Assembly: GCF_039519235.1 (NCBI RefSeq)
Contig: NZ_CP154351.1
Span: 1,364,001-1,428,000 of the forward strand
Length of the DNA stretch: 64,000 nt
Direction: 5' to 3'
From: Micrococcus sp. 2A
GTDB taxonomy: Bacteria > Actinomycetota > Actinomycetes > Actinomycetales > Micrococcaceae
In this document: one piece after another, positions 9,986 through 20,523 of the stretch
How the letters are laid out: every line of letters begins with the position of its first letter
Numbering within the stretch: position 1 is the stretch's first letter
Position numbers and translations under genes: made by a program
The notes under the pieces: generated by a model
Database searches by the model: none
Told to the model about the DNA's origin: nothing
Seen by the model: the letters and a program-made list of their open reading frames with translations, nothing else

Positions 9986-11320
9986 TCAGTGGGCGGTAGG
10001 GTCCACCGCGGTGGAGCCGTGCGGCTCCTCGTCACGGCGACGTACACGCGGGGGGCGGTCCTCGGTCTCGATCACGCGCAGCCGGTCCACGCGGTTGCGG
10101 CGCGGCTCGAGCGCGGCGGCGACGATGACGAGACCCTGGACGGTGACCTGGGAGCCGCGGATCGGCACGCGGCCGAGCTCCTTGGCCAGGAGGCCGCCCA
10201 CGGTGTCGACGTCGTCGTCCTCGTGATCCTCCGGCTCGGGGAGGTCGAACTCCTCGCGGAAGTCCCCGATGCCCATGCGGGCGTCCACCGAGTACACGCC
10301 GGGCTCGATCACCTCGACCTCGGGGCGGTCCGGGAGGTCGTCCTCGTCGTAGATCTCGCCGACGATCTCCTCGATGAGGTCCTCCAGGGTCACGAGCCCG
10401 GCGGTGCCGCCGTACTCGTCCACCACGATGGCCACATGTGTCGACTCGCGCTGCAGCTCCTGCAGCAGGCCGGCCACCGACTTGGAGTCCGGGACGAAGC
10501 GCACGTCCCGCATCCATCCGGTCACGGGATCGCCCGAGGCCGCGCCCTCGTGATGCAGGGCCCGGGTGACGTCCTTGAGGTAGAGCATGCCCCGCACGTC
10601 GTCGGCGTCCTCGCCGATCACCGGCACGCGGGAGCAGCCCGAGCGCAGGAAGAGGTCCATGGACTGGGCGAGGGTGTGGTCGTCGTCGATCGTGACGACG
10701 TCGGTGCGCGGCACCATGACGGAGCGGACGATGGTGTCGTTCATGGAGAACACCGACTGGATGAGCTCGGCCTCGGAGTCGGCCAGCACGTCCGCGTCGT
10801 GAGCGCGCGCCACGACTTCCCGGAGGTGACGCTCCTCGAAGTCGTCCTCCTCATTCACCTCGTCGTCCCCCCGGCGGCGGTCCTGGCCGAGCCGCGTGCC
10901 GATCGGACCGAGGGCGCGCCGCAGACCCCACACGAGGCCTGCGGTGCGGCGGGCGACGGCGGTCTCGTTGCGGGAGCCGATCGGCCGCGGGCTCCACACG
11001 CCCAGCAGGGCGGCCGTCGCCACGAGCACGAGGGCGGCCACCCCGACGGCGGCCCACACGCCCTCCAGCACCCACACGGCAGCGGCCGTCAGGCACACGG
11101 CGCCGAGCGCCTCGGTGATGAACCGCCACACGCGCAGGGCGCCGAGGTGCGCGTCCCGTTCCGCCGTCACCTCGAGGATGCGGGACCGGGGATGCTCGCG
11201 GAGGACCTCCTCGGCCTCGCGGCGCGAGATGTACGTGAGGGCGGAGTCGGCGAGGGCGAGCACCCACGTGAAGGCGATGAAGACGACGAAGAGCGCGGCG
11301 AGTGCGACGGGGGTGAACAT
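9986..11320 (-). CDS. CNNM/CorC-HlyC family membrane protein (putative divalent cation transporter)
   Basis: 444-residue integral membrane protein. A DUF21/CNNM transmembrane part lies at the N-terminus (hydrophobic segments about 4-25 and 68-110). Paired CBS domains follow (IVRSVMVPRTDVVTI... and ...STHVAIVVDEYGGTAG), then a C-terminal CorC_HlyC domain (DVDTVGGLLAKELGRVP). Family members are linked to magnesium/cobalt efflux or uptake. Older annotations call them 'hemolysin', for which nothing here argues. It lies between ybeY and era, the usual place in actinobacteria, with 11 bases to the ybeY stop. The transport direction cannot be inferred. Confidence 0.9.
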   Translation of the reverse strand: MFTPVALAALFVVFIAFTWVLALADSALTYISRREAEEVLREHPRSRILEVTAERDAHLGALRVWRFITEALGAVCLTAAAVWVLEGVWAAVGVAALVLVATAALLGVWSPRPIGSRNETAVARRTAGLVWGLRRALGPIGTRLGQDRRRGDDEVNEEDDFEERHLREVVARAHDADVLADSEAELIQSVFSMNDTIVRSVMVPRTDVVTIDDDHTLAQSMDLFLRSGCSRVPVIGEDADDVRGMLYLKDVTRALHHEGAASGDPVTGWMRDVRFVPDSKSVAGLLQELQRESTHVAIVVDEYGGTAGLVTLEDLIEEIVGEIYDEDDLPDRPEVEVIEPGVYSVDARMGIGDFREEFDLPEPEDHEDDDVDTVGGLLAKELGRVPIRGSQVTVQGLVIVAAALEPRRNRVDRLRVIETEDRPPRVRRRDEEPHGSTAVDPTAH

Positions 11321-11331
11321 GGCGGGCGGGA

Positions 11332-11794
11332 TCAGTCCTCGATGGTGGGGGCCGGGGCGGGGCGGCCGAGGAACTCGCTCACGAGCCGGTCCTGGAGCTC
11401 GAACATCTCGACGCGGTCCTCCTCGTCCATGTGGTCGTAGCCCAGCAGGTGGAGCATGCCGTGCGTCAGCAGCAGCATCAGCTCGTCGTCGCGGGTGTGC
11501 CCGCCGCGCGCGGCCTGCTCGGCTGCCACCTCGGGGCACAGCACGACGTCGCCGAGCACGCCCTCGCTCGGCGCCTCGGGGGCGCCGGGGGTGATCTCGT
11601 CCATCGGCAGGCTCATGACGTCCGTGGGCCCGGGCAGGTCCATCCACTCCTCGTGGAGCTGGGCCATCCGGTCCGCGTCCACCACGGTCACGGCGGTCTC
11701 GGCCAGCTCGTGGACGTGCAGCCGGGCGTAGACGTGGCGGGCCATGCCCAGCAGGTCCCGCTCCGGGACGTCGATCCCGGACTCGTTGACGATC

Positions 11795-11805
<11 letters not shown>
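11332..11805 (-). CDS. ybeY: Endoribonuclease YbeY (rRNA maturation factor)
   Basis: Metal-dependent RNase involved in 16S rRNA 3'-end processing and ribosome quality control. It is 157 residues. The zinc motif H-x3-H-x5-H is intact in HGMLHLLGYDH (positions about 116-126). DVMSLPMDE matches the family's DVLSFP segment. The GTG start (GTGGCCATTGAG) lies inside the last codons of phoH, an 11-base overlap, and fits the family N-terminus. The phoH-ybeY pair is conserved across bacteria. Confidence 0.94.
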
Positions 11806-12817
<1,012 letters not shown>

Positions 12818-12897
12818 GAGGGGCGGATCACCTGTTCGGTCGGGGGCGGGATGCTCGGGTCCAGTCTAGGCGGACGGCCGGGCGCGGGACGGGCCCC

Positions 12898-13650
12898 TCA
12901 CCAGCGGCCGAGCCGGTGCTCGAGCACGGCCAGTGCGGCGGGGCCGGCCGTCGAGGCGCGCAGCACGTGGGGTCCGAGCCGCACCGGGTGCGCCCCGGCG
13001 TCCCGGCACGCGTCCAGCTCGGCGGGCGAGATCCCGCCCTCCGGGCCGACCAGCACGGCGATCTCCTCGGCCCCGGCCCACGCGGCCTCCGGAAGGGCAC
13101 CCAGCCCGTCCGCGGCGTCCTCGTGGAGCACGAGGAGCACGCGTCCCTCCCGCGCCAGGGACGCCGCGCCCGTGCCGGAGACGGGCTCGCGCACCTCGGG
13201 CACCCGCGCCCGGCGGGCCTGCTTGGCCGCGGCGTGGGCGGTGTCGGCCCACTTCTGCCGGGCCTTGGCGGCCTTGGGACCCTTCCACCGCACGATCGAG
13301 CGCTCCGCCTCCCACGGGACCACGGCGTGGACCCCGAGCTCCACGGCCGCCTGGACCGCCATGAGGTCGCGGTCACCCTTGGCCAGGGCCTGGACGAGCA
13401 CGAGGCGAGGCGCGGGATCGGGCTCCTCGTCCACCTCGTCGAGCCGCACGTCGACGGCGTCGGGGGAGGCGGCCAGCACCGTCCCGTGGCCGCGGCGGCC
13501 GGAGCCGTCCGCCACGAGCACGGACTCCCCCGGGGCAAGGCGCATCGCGGCGGCGGCGTGCCGGGCCTCGGAGCCCGTGAGGGTCACGGTGGCCCCGGCG
13601 GCCGCTCCCTCGAGCGCCCCCGCCGCCAGGTGGAACAGCGGCGCGGTCAC
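12898..13650 (-). CDS. rsmE: 16S rRNA (uracil-1498-N3)-methyltransferase
   Basis: SPOUT-class methyltransferase that modifies U1498 in the decoding region of 16S rRNA using S-adenosylmethionine. It is 250 residues. An N-terminal PUA-like domain contains [19 protein letters not shown]. The C-terminal trefoil-knot has [14 protein letters not shown] and [12 protein letters not shown] (usually LGxRILRxETA). The GTG start shares 4 bases with the dnaJ stop (GTGA), indicating translational coupling. The dnaJ-rsmE-phoH-ybeY order is typical of actinobacteria. Confidence 0.94.
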   Translation of the reverse strand: MTAPLFHLAAGALEGAAAGATVTLTGSEARHAAAAMRLAPGESVLVADGSGRRGHGTVLAASPDAVDVRLDEVDEEPDPAPRLVLVQALAKGDRDLMAVQAAVELGVHAVVPWEAERSIVRWKGPKAAKARQKWADTAHAAAKQARRARVPEVREPVSGTGAASLAREGRVLLVLHEDAADGLGALPEAAWAGAEEIAVLVGPEGGISPAELDACRDAGAHPVRLGPHVLRASTAGPAALAVLEHRLGRW

Positions 13651-14774
13651 AGGTTCTTCAGGTTCTCCCGCAGGCGGGCGAACACGCCCCGCTGCTGCGG
13701 GGCGCCGTGGACCACGTCCTCGCCGCGGATCTCGGCCAGGCGCGTGAGGAGCTGGCGCTCCTCGCCGGTGATGTCCGTGGGGGTGGTGACGACCACGTCC
13801 ACCTTGAGGTCGCCGCGACCGGAGCCGCGCAGCCGGCCCACGCCGAGGCCGTGCAGCGTCTCCACGTGCCCGGACTGGGTGCCCGGCTCCAGGGTCACGC
13901 TCTGCTTGCCGTCCAGGGTGTCGAGGGTGATGCTCGTCCCGAGGGCGGCGGCGGCCATCGGGACCGTCACGGTGGTGGCCAGGTGGTCGCCCTCGCGGCG
14001 GAAGACGGGGTCCGGGCGCACGGCGATCTCCACGTAGAGGTCGCCGTTCGGGCCGCCGGCGGGGCCGGCCTCTCCGCGGCCGGCGAGGTGGATGCGGGTG
14101 CCGTCGTCCACGCCGGCGGGGATGCGCAGGGTGAGGGGGCGCTCCGTGCGCACTCGTCCCTGGCCCGAGCACTCGGTGCAGGGGGTGGGGATCACGGTGC
14201 CGAAGCCGCGGCACGCCGGGCACGCCTCGGTGGCCATCACGGTGCCGAGCATCGAGCGCATCGGCCGCTGCACCATGCCGCGGCCGTGGCAGGTCTCGCA
14301 GGTCTCGGGGTCGGTGCCGGGCTCGCAGCACGAGCCCTCGCATCGCTCGCAGCGCACGGCCGTGTCCAGGTGGAGGGTCTGCTCGCTGCCGAACACGGCG
14401 TCCTTGAGGTCGATCTGCGCGGTGACGAGCGCGTCCTGTCCCCGGCGCGTCCGGCTCGCGGGGCCCCGGCCGGCGCCGCCCGCCGCGGACATGAAGGTCT
14501 CGAAGATGTCGGCGAAGCCGCCACCGCCGAAGCCGCCGAAGCCGCCGCCGAACCCGGCGGAGCCGTTCTCGTTGCCGGTGGTGTCGTAGCTGCGGCGCTT
14601 GTCCTGGTCCGAGAGGACCTCGTAGGCGTGGGAGATGCGCTTGAACTGCTCCGCGGCCTCCGGGCTGGGGTTCACGTCCGGGTGGTGGGTGCGCGCCAGC
14701 TTGCGGTACGCGCGGCGGATCTCCTCGGTGCTGGCGTCGCGGCTGACGCCGAGGGTCTCGTAGTGGTCGGACAC
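13647..14774 (-). CDS. dnaJ: Chaperone protein DnaJ (hrcA-linked, DnaJ2 type)
   Basis: Type I DnaJ co-chaperone of 375 residues. The J domain contains HPD in THHPDVNP (about 34-41). A Gly/Phe-rich linker (about 72-92) follows. The zinc-finger domain has four Cys pairs ([30 protein letters not shown]), then the C-terminal substrate domains. The first zinc motif reads CERCEGSC, with Cys where CxxCxGxG normally ends in Gly. The GTG start lies 31 bases after the hrcA stop. Heat control by the HrcA/CIRCE system is expected because it shares the hrcA transcript. Confidence 0.95.
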   Translation of the reverse strand: MSDHYETLGVSRDASTEEIRRAYRKLARTHHPDVNPSPEAAEQFKRISHAYEVLSDQDKRRSYDTTGNENGSAGFGGGFGGFGGGGFADIFETFMSAAGGAGRGPASRTRRGQDALVTAQIDLKDAVFGSEQTLHLDTAVRCERCEGSCCEPGTDPETCETCHGRGMVQRPMRSMLGTVMATEACPACRGFGTVIPTPCTECSGQGRVRTERPLTLRIPAGVDDGTRIHLAGRGEAGPAGGPNGDLYVEIAVRPDPVFRREGDHLATTVTVPMAAAALGTSITLDTLDGKQSVTLEPGTQSGHVETLHGLGVGRLRGSGRGDLKVDVVVTTPTDITGEERQLLTRLAEIRGEDVVHGAPQQRGVFARLRENLKNL

Positions 14775-14805
14775 GGTGGGGGCACTTCCTTCGCGGGGGT
14801 CGAGG

Positions 14806-15819
14806 TCAGGGGGTGAGGATGCGGGAGAGGTAGCGGGCGATCGCGCGGACGGAGGCCATGGTGCCGGGGTAGTCCATGCGCGTGGGGCCCACCACGCCCA
14901 CCTTGGCGACGGCGCCCGGCCCATAGGCGGCGGCCACCACGGAGGTGTCCGCGAGCGAGCCGGCGTTCTCGGAGCCGATCCGCACGGACACCCCGTGCGC
15001 GTCCTGCTCCATCTCCGTGAGCAGGCGCAGCAGCACCACCTGCTCCTCGAGGGCCTCCAGGATCGGTCCGATCGAGGCGCCGAAGTCCCCCGTGGAGCGG
15101 GCCAGGTTGGCGGTGCCCGCCATGACGATCCGGTCCTGTCGGCCCGCCTCCAGGAGGCTGCGGACCGCGCCGACGAGCGCGTCCGCCGTGGGACGCTGCT
15201 CCGGCCGCACACCCGTGACGGCCGCGTCCAGCAGGGCGGCGGCCTGCCCGGCCCCTCGGCCGATCATCGCCTGGAGCAGGAGCAGGCGCAGCGCGGCGAG
15301 GTCATCCTCCGCCACGAGGCGCTCGAGCGGGACCACCCGCTGGTCCACCCGGCCGGTGGAGAGGATGAGCACGGCGAGCACGCGCGTGGGCGTTAGGGAG
15401 ACGAGCTCGAGGTGGCGCACGGTCGAGCCGTCCTCGTGCGGGAACTGGGCGACGGCCACCTGGTGGGTCAGCTGGGCGAGGAGGCGCACGGTGGCCTCCA
15501 TCATGTGCTCCGTGTCCTGCTCCGAGTCCAGCAGTGCCTGCACGGCTCGGCGCTCGGCCGGAGAGAGGGGCTTGACCTCGGAGATGCGGTCCACGAACAC
15601 GCGGTAGCCCTTGTCCGTGGGCACCCGCCCCGCGGAGGTGTGGGGGGCCACGATCAGACCCTCCTCCTCGAGGGCGGCCATGTCGTTGCGCACCGTGGCC
15701 GAGGAGACGCCCAGCGCGTGACGCTCGACGATGGCCTTGGAGCCCACGGGCTCGCTGAGGGCCACGTAGTCCTCCACGATGGCCTGGAGCACCTGCAGTC
15801 GGCGCGGCTGCTCCGTCAT
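14806..15819 (-). CDS. hrcA: Heat-inducible transcription repressor HrcA
   Basis: Repressor that binds CIRCE operators before chaperone genes and is kept active by GroEL. It is 337 residues. The N-terminal winged-helix contains [14 protein letters not shown] and [18 protein letters not shown], and the GAF-like HrcA domain follows. A strong purine-rich site (GGAGGGAAGGAG) lies before the ATG, and a CIRCE element lies 24 bases upstream, so the operon is autoregulated. It is the first gene of the operon running to era. Confidence 0.96.
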   Translation of the reverse strand: MTEQPRRLQVLQAIVEDYVALSEPVGSKAIVERHALGVSSATVRNDMAALEEEGLIVAPHTSAGRVPTDKGYRVFVDRISEVKPLSPAERRAVQALLDSEQDTEHMMEATVRLLAQLTHQVAVAQFPHEDGSTVRHLELVSLTPTRVLAVLILSTGRVDQRVVPLERLVAEDDLAALRLLLLQAMIGRGAGQAAALLDAAVTGVRPEQRPTADALVGAVRSLLEAGRQDRIVMAGTANLARSTGDFGASIGPILEALEEQVVLLRLLTEMEQDAHGVSVRIGSENAGSLADTSVVAAAYGPGAVAKVGVVGPTRMDYPGTMASVRAIARYLSRILTP

Positions 15820-15842
15820 GACGGTCTCCTTCCCTCCGATGT

Positions 15843-15869
15843 CTGGCACTCGCCACATCCAAGTGCCAA
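15843..15869. promoter_or_regulatory. CIRCE operator (HrcA-binding inverted repeat)
   Basis: Inverted repeat CTGGCACTC-N9-AAGTGCCAA. It matches the CIRCE consensus TTAGCACTC-N9-GAGTGCTAA at 7 of 9 bases in each half with the exact 9-base spacer. It starts 24 bases upstream of the hrcA ATG and covers the predicted transcription start of hrcA, a position suited to repression. The divergent DUF3097 gene starts 29 bases from its other end. Confidence 0.85.
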
Positions 15870-15874
15870 TCCTA
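15869..15874 (-). promoter_or_regulatory. hrcA -10 hexamer TAGGAT
   Basis: TAGGAT on the minus strand abuts the CIRCE repeat and would place transcription initiation around 15862, inside the operator. No convincing -35 is visible. Confidence 0.5.
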
Positions 15875-15884
15875 CCGCCCTTGG

Positions 15885-15890
15885 TACCGT
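15885..15890 (+). promoter_or_regulatory. -10 hexamer TACCGT of the DUF3097 gene (leaderless)
   Basis: TACCGT is followed by 7 bases and the ATG at 15898, giving a predicted leaderless transcript divergent from hrcA. Confidence 0.45.
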
Positions 15891-15897
15891 GCCCGAC

Positions 15898-16758
15898 ATG
15901 GACTGGAGCACGTGGGGCCCCGCGGGCCACGATTCCCTGACCCGACCGCCGGCGCGGCGCACCCGCGAGGTGCCGGCCTCCCCCGGCGTCGTGCTGGAGG
16001 ACGTCGGCTCGGGGTTCACCGGCGCCGTCGTGCGCACGGAGCGCTCCGGCGGCGTGCACGTGGTGGTCCTGGAGGACCGCCGCGGCGTCCGCCGCTCCTT
16101 CCCCCTGGGCGGCGGATTCTGGATCGACGGCGAGCCCGTCACCCTCACCCCTGCGACGACGACGGCGTCGCGCGCGCCCGCCCGGACGGCGTCGGGATCC
16201 CGCCGCGTGGAGGGGGTCCGGGCGCGCACCGCCCGCGCGTCGCGGATCTGGGTGGAGGGCGTGCACGACGCCGAGCTCGTCGAGAAGGTCTGGGGCGAGG
16301 ACCTGCGCCTCGAGGGGATCGTCGTGGAGCCGCTGCACGGCGTGGACGACCTGGCCGGGGCGATCCGTGAGTTCTCCCCCGGCCCCCGGCGCCGCCTGGG
16401 CATCCTCGTGGACCACCTCGTGACGGGCTCGAAGGAGGAGCGGATCGCCGCGGAGGCGATGCGGGTGCCCGGAGCGGCCGGCAACGTGCTCATCCTGGGC
16501 CACCCCTACGTGGACGTCTGGCAGGTCGTCAAGCCCGCCGTGCTCGGCATCGAGGCCTGGCCCGTGGTCCCGCGCGGCCAGGACTGGAAGACCGGCGTGC
16601 TGAAGGGCCTGGGCTGGCCCCACGGCACGAAGGAGGCCACCGGACTGGGCTGGAAGCGGCTGCTCTCCCACGTCACCACGTACGCGGACCTCGAGCCGTC
16701 CCTGCTGGGCCGGGTCGAGGAGCTCATCGACTTCCTCACCGCGGAGGACCGTGGCTGA
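15898..16758 (+). CDS. DUF3097 family protein
   Basis: Conserved actinobacterial cytoplasmic protein of 286 residues and unknown function. The C-terminal two thirds (RIWVEGVHDAELVEKVWG, then RLGILVDHLVTGSKEER and ILGHPYVDVWQVVKP) has conserved acidic and glycine positions reminiscent of Toprim-like nucleotidyl folds. That fold suggestion is inference. The N-terminal part (about 30-85) is beta-rich. There is no signal or membrane segment. It is divergent from hrcA across the CIRCE element, a placement often seen in Micrococcaceae, and has a TACCGT hexamer 7 bases before its ATG. Confidence 0.85.
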   Translation: MDWSTWGPAGHDSLTRPPARRTREVPASPGVVLEDVGSGFTGAVVRTERSGGVHVVVLEDRRGVRRSFPLGGGFWIDGEPVTLTPATTTASRAPARTASGSRRVEGVRARTARASRIWVEGVHDAELVEKVWGEDLRLEGIVVEPLHGVDDLAGAIREFSPGPRRRLGILVDHLVTGSKEERIAAEAMRVPGAAGNVLILGHPYVDVWQVVKPAVLGIEAWPVVPRGQDWKTGVLKGLGWPHGTKEATGLGWKRLLSHVTTYADLEPSLLGRVEELIDFLTAEDRG

Positions 16759-16796
16759 GCACGCCGGGGCGCCGGCTCCGCCTCCCGTCGCCGCGC

Positions 16797-16802
16797 TACA
16801 CT
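16797..16802 (+). promoter_or_regulatory. -10 hexamer TACACT of the DUF4870 gene
   Basis: TACACT lies 38 bases after the DUF3097 stop. It would give a leader of about 55 bases containing AGGAGG (16851-16856), 7 bases before the GTG start. Confidence 0.5.
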
Positions 16803-16863
16803 GATCGGGCCCCGCGTCCGCCCCGTGCGGCCGGGACCTTGCCGCCCCTCAGGAGGATCCGCC

Positions 16864-17274
16864 GTGAACACCACCCCGCCGCAGACCGGCCAGCCCCGTG
16901 CCGCGGCCTGGGTGGCCTCCGCCGGCACCGAGGGCGGACCCCTCAGCGCGAAGCAGGACCGAGACCGCGCCGCCTTCGGGCACCTGAGCGTGGCGCTGGG
17001 ATGTCTCGGACCGCTGCTCGTGTGGCTGCGCTACCGTGACCGCGGACCGTTCACCGCTCAGGAGGCCAAGGAGGCGCTGAACTTCTCCGTGCCGCCCACG
17101 CTGCTGGTGGTGCTCTTCCTGCTCCTGGGCGCCCTCCCGGTCATCGGGCCGATTCTCGCGATCCTCGGCGCCCTCACCTGGGTGGCCATGTCCTGCTACG
17201 GCGTCATGGGGGCCGCGAACGTGTCGAAGGGCCGCCCCTTCCGCTACCCGTTCAACCTGCGCGTCCTGCGCTGA
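16864..17274 (+). CDS. Tic20/DUF4870-like small membrane protein
   Basis: 136-residue protein. The sequence LSAKQDRDRAAFGHLSVALG introduces a helix. AQEAKEALNFS matches the 'QAKEALNFQ' signature of DUF4870/Tic20-like proteins. About three hydrophobic segments follow, including LLVVLFLLLGALPVIGPIL. The first 35 residues are Pro/Thr-rich and cytoplasmic. Function is unknown. The GTG start is fixed by an AGGAGG site 7 bases upstream. The gene converges on hemW with only 18 bases between stop codons. Confidence 0.85.
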   Translation: MNTTPPQTGQPRAAAWVASAGTEGGPLSAKQDRDRAAFGHLSVALGCLGPLLVWLRYRDRGPFTAQEAKEALNFSVPPTLLVVLFLLLGALPVIGPILAILGALTWVAMSCYGVMGAANVSKGRPFRYPFNLRVLR

Positions 17275-17292
17275 GCCGCACCGCGCTCGGCG

Positions 17293-18582
17293 TCAGAAGC
17301 CGGCCAGGTCCCGGACGATCCGGTCGTTGCGCAGCCGCCCCTCGAGGGTCGGCACGATCCGCCCGGACTGGGCGGCACGGCCGTCCACGAGCCCGTCCGC
17401 GATGAGGGCGGCCACGAGGTCCCGCAGCCGGGCGCCGTCGTCGCCGGCCGCGGCGAACCCCTCCTCCACCTCGGCGAGGCCCAGTCCCGTGGACGTGCGG
17501 GCGGCGAGCATCACCCGCTCGAGCCGGCGCGCCGGCGCATCGGGGATCTCCCGGCCCACAGCCGGGGTCACGCCCGTGGCCAGGCGCTGCGCGTACGCGG
17601 CGGGGTGCTTCGCGTTCCAGAAGCGCACGCCCGCCAGGTGCGAGTGCGCGCCGGGCCCCACGCCCCACCAGTCCTGGTCCTCCCAGTAGGCCACGTTGTG
17701 CCGCGCCCGGTGGACGCCCGTCCCCTCCGGGTCCCGCGCCCAGTTGGAGACCTCGTACCAGCGGTAGCCGGCCGTGGCGAGCATCCGGTCGGCCAGGACG
17801 TACTTGTCGGCCTGGTCGTCCGGGTCGACGTCGTCCACCTCGCCGCGGGCCACCCGGGCCCCGAACTTCGTGCCCTCCTCCACGATCAGGGAGTACGCGC
17901 TCACATGGTCCGGCGCGAGGGCGACGGCCGTCTCGAGCGTGGCGCGCCAGTCCTCGAGCGACTCCCCCGGCGTGCCGTAGATGAGGTCCAGGGAGACCTC
18001 GAGGCCGGCCGCGCGGGCCGCGGCGACGGCGGCGGGCACCGACGCGGGACGGTGCGTGCGGTCCAGTGTGGCCAGCACGTGTGGCACGGCCGACTGCATG
18101 CCGACCGAGAGCCGGGTGAATCCGCCCGCGGCGAGCGTGGCGGCGTACTCCGGGGTGATCGTGTCCGGATTCGCCTCGGTGCTGACCTCCGCGCCCGGCA
18201 CGATCCCGAACCGCTCCCGCGCCGCGGCGAGGATCCGCACGAGGTGGGAGGCCGGCAGCAGCGTGGGCGTGCCGCCGCCGAAGAACACGGTGTGCAGCGG
18301 GCGGGCGGGCACGCCGGAGGCCTCGAGGGCGCGCTCGGCGAAGGCGAGCTCCGCGATGGCCGTCTCGGCGTAGTCGCCGCGGGCCGCGCCCGGGCCGAGG
18401 TCCACGGCCGTGTACGTGTTGAAGTCGCAGTAGCCGCAACGAACGGTGCAGAACGGCACGTGCACGTACAGGCTGAACGTCCGCGGCGCGCCGGCGGCCG
18501 CGGCCGCGCGGACCCGCGCGCCGACGTCGGCGGGCAGGGCGCCGTCGTCGGGCACCGGCATGCCCAGGGGAAGGGCGGGCAC
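17293..18582 (-). CDS. hemW: Radical SAM heme chaperone HemW (coproporphyrinogen oxidase-like)
   Basis: Radical SAM protein of 429 residues. The cluster motif is CTVRCGYCDF (Cys-x3-Cys-x2-Cys, about 45-54). The family motifs FFGGGTPTLL, STEANPDT and SVGMQSAVPHVL are present, and a C-terminal HemN-type domain has EVSNWA and HNVAYWEDQDWWGVGPGAHS. Family knowledge favours heme binding and delivery rather than true coproporphyrinogen oxidation. The GTG start follows the lepA TAA with no intervening base, so it is probably translated by ribosomes finishing lepA. Confidence 0.92.
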   Translation of the reverse strand: MPALPLGMPVPDDGALPADVGARVRAAAAAGAPRTFSLYVHVPFCTVRCGYCDFNTYTAVDLGPGAARGDYAETAIAELAFAERALEASGVPARPLHTVFFGGGTPTLLPASHLVRILAAARERFGIVPGAEVSTEANPDTITPEYAATLAAGGFTRLSVGMQSAVPHVLATLDRTHRPASVPAAVAAARAAGLEVSLDLIYGTPGESLEDWRATLETAVALAPDHVSAYSLIVEEGTKFGARVARGEVDDVDPDDQADKYVLADRMLATAGYRWYEVSNWARDPEGTGVHRARHNVAYWEDQDWWGVGPGAHSHLAGVRFWNAKHPAAYAQRLATGVTPAVGREIPDAPARRLERVMLAARTSTGLGLAEVEEGFAAAGDDGARLRDLVAALIADGLVDGRAAQSGRIVPTLEGRLRNDRIVRDLAGF

Positions 18583-20433
18583 TTACTTCTTGGCCTGCTC
18601 GGCACCGTCCGAGGACAGTGCGGCGATGAAGGCCTCCTGCGGGACCTCGACTCGGCCCACCATCTTCATGCGCTTCTTGCCCTCCTTCTGCTTCTCCAGC
18701 AGCTTGCGCTTGCGGGAGATGTCGCCGCCGTAGCACTTGGAGAGCACGTCCTTGCGGATGGCCCGGATGTTCTCGCGCGCGATGATGCGCGCGCCTATCG
18801 CCGCCTGGATCGGCACCTCGAACTGCTGACGCGGGATGAGCTCCTTGAGCTTGCCCGTCATCATCACGCCGTACGCGTAGGCGTTGTCCCGGTGGGTGAT
18901 CGAGGAGAACGCGTCCACCTGCTCGCCCTGCAGGAGGATGTCCACCTTGACGAGGTCGGCGACCTGATCGCCGTCGGCCTTCCAGTCCAGGGAGGCGTAG
19001 CCCTTGGTGCGGGACTTGAGCTGGTCGAAGAAGTCGAACACGATCTCCGCGAGCGGGATCCAGTAGCGGATCTCCACGCGCTCCTCGGAGAGGTAGTCCA
19101 TGCCCTTGAGATTGCCGCGCTTGGCCTGGCACAGCTCCATGACGGCGCCGATGAACTCGCTCGGCACGATGACCGTCGCCGAGGCCATCGGCTCCCGCAC
19201 CGCCAGGACCTTGCCCTCGGGGTACTCGGAGGGGTTGGTCACGGTGATGACCTCCTTGTCCTCCTTCGTGACCTCGTAGACCACGTTGGGCGCGGTGGAG
19301 ATCAGGTCCAGGTTGAACTCGCGCTCGAGGCGCTCCCGGATGATCTCCAGGTGCAGCAGGCCCAGGAAGCCCACGCGGAAGCCGAAGCCCAGCGCCACGG
19401 ACGTCTCCGGCTCGTAGACGAGCGCGGCGTCGTTGAGCTTGAGCTTGTCGAGGGCGTCGCGCAGCACCGGGTAGTCGGAGCCGTCGATCGGGTAGAGGCC
19501 GGAGAACACCATGGGCTTGGGGTCCTCGTAGCCGCCGATCTCCGCGGCGGCGGGCTTGGCGTGATTCGTCACCGTGTCGCCCACCTTCGACTGGCGCACG
19601 TCCTTCACGCCCGTGATGAGGTAGCCCACCTCGCCCACGGACAGGCCCTGGGAGGGGTGGGGCTCCGGCGAGGACACGCCGATCTCCAGAAGCTCGTGGG
19701 CCGCGCCCGTGGACATCATCCGGATCTTCTCCCGCGGGGAGAGCCGGCCGTCCATGACGCGCACGTAGGTCACGACGCCGCGGTAGGTGTCGTACACGGA
19801 GTCGAAGATCATGGCGCGGGCCGGGGCGTCGGCGTCGCCCGTGGGGGCGGGGATCCGCTCGACGACGCGGTCCAGCAGCGCCTCGACGCCCATGCCCGTC
19901 TTGCCGGACACCCGCAGCACGTCCTCCGGCTCGCACCCGATCAGGGTGGCGATCTCGGCGGCGTAGCGGTCCGGATCCGCGGCGGGCAGGTCGATCTTGT
20001 TGAGCACGGGGATGATCTCGAGCTCGTTCTCCATGGCCAGGTACAGGTTGGCCAGGGTCTGCGCCTCGATGCCCTGCGCGGCGTCCACCAGCAGGATCGC
20101 GCCCTCGCACGCGGCGAGCGAGCGGGAGACCTCGTACGTGAAGTCCACGTGCCCGGGCGTGTCGATCATGTTCAGGGCGTAGTCGGTCCCGTCCAGCGCC
20201 CACGGCATGCGCACCGCCTGGGACTTGATGGTGATGCCTCGCTCGCGCTCGATGTCCATGCGGTCCAGGTACTGGGCCTTCATGTCACGCGGCTGCACCA
20301 CGCCCGTGGACTGCAGCATGCGGTCCGCCAGCGTCGACTTCCCGTGGTCGATGTGGGCGATGATGCAGAAGTTGCGGATCACCGAGGGGTCGGTGGCGGC
20401 GGGCGCCGGGGGGTGGGACGCCTGGGGCGACAC
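18583..20433 (-). CDS. lepA: Elongation factor 4 (LepA)
   Basis: Ribosome-associated GTPase affecting elongation and 30S biogenesis. It is 616 residues with the chosen start. G motifs are AHIDHGKST (G1), DTPGHVDF (G3) and NKID (G4). Domains II, III and V resemble EF-G, and the C-terminal LepA-specific domain ends in [19 protein letters not shown] at 20433 is preferred because AAGGA lies 7 bases upstream; GTG 20439 and ATG 20487 are in-frame alternatives. It heads a two-gene unit with hemW. Confidence 0.95.
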   Translation of the reverse strand: MSPQASHPPAPAATDPSVIRNFCIIAHIDHGKSTLADRMLQSTGVVQPRDMKAQYLDRMDIERERGITIKSQAVRMPWALDGTDYALNMIDTPGHVDFTYEVSRSLAACEGAILLVDAAQGIEAQTLANLYLAMENELEIIPVLNKIDLPAADPDRYAAEIATLIGCEPEDVLRVSGKTGMGVEALLDRVVERIPAPTGDADAPARAMIFDSVYDTYRGVVTYVRVMDGRLSPREKIRMMSTGAAHELLEIGVSSPEPHPSQGLSVGEVGYLITGVKDVRQSKVGDTVTNHAKPAAAEIGGYEDPKPMVFSGLYPIDGSDYPVLRDALDKLKLNDAALVYEPETSVALGFGFRVGFLGLLHLEIIRERLEREFNLDLISTAPNVVYEVTKEDKEVITVTNPSEYPEGKVLAVREPMASATVIVPSEFIGAVMELCQAKRGNLKGMDYLSEERVEIRYWIPLAEIVFDFFDQLKSRTKGYASLDWKADGDQVADLVKVDILLQGEQVDAFSSITHRDNAYAYGVMMTGKLKELIPRQQFEVPIQAAIGARIIARENIRAIRKDVLSKCYGGDISRKRKLLEKQKEGKKRMKMVGRVEVPQEAFIAALSSDGAEQAKK

Positions 20434-20510
20434 GGGCACATCCTTGGAAGTCTCGGGGACGGGTGGGGTGGAACACTGACCGCCCATTCTTCCATGCCCG
20501 CCCGGCCGGA

Positions 20511-20516
20511 TAGATT
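20511..20516 (+). promoter_or_regulatory. -10 hexamer TAGATT of the PemK-like gene (leaderless)
   Basis: TAGATT is 7 bases before the ATG at 20524. Only about 90 bases separate this start from the divergent lepA start. Confidence 0.5.
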
Positions 20517-20523
20517 CGGGCCC

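Noticed and set aside
9986..11320. Hemolysin/virulence factor
   Set aside because: The CNNM plus CBS plus CorC_HlyC layout indicates an ion-transport-type membrane protein; the hemolysin label is a legacy annotation.
14550..14600. Glycine-codon repeat inside dnaJ as a tandem-repeat element
   Set aside because: It encodes the normal Gly/Phe-rich linker of type I DnaJ proteins.
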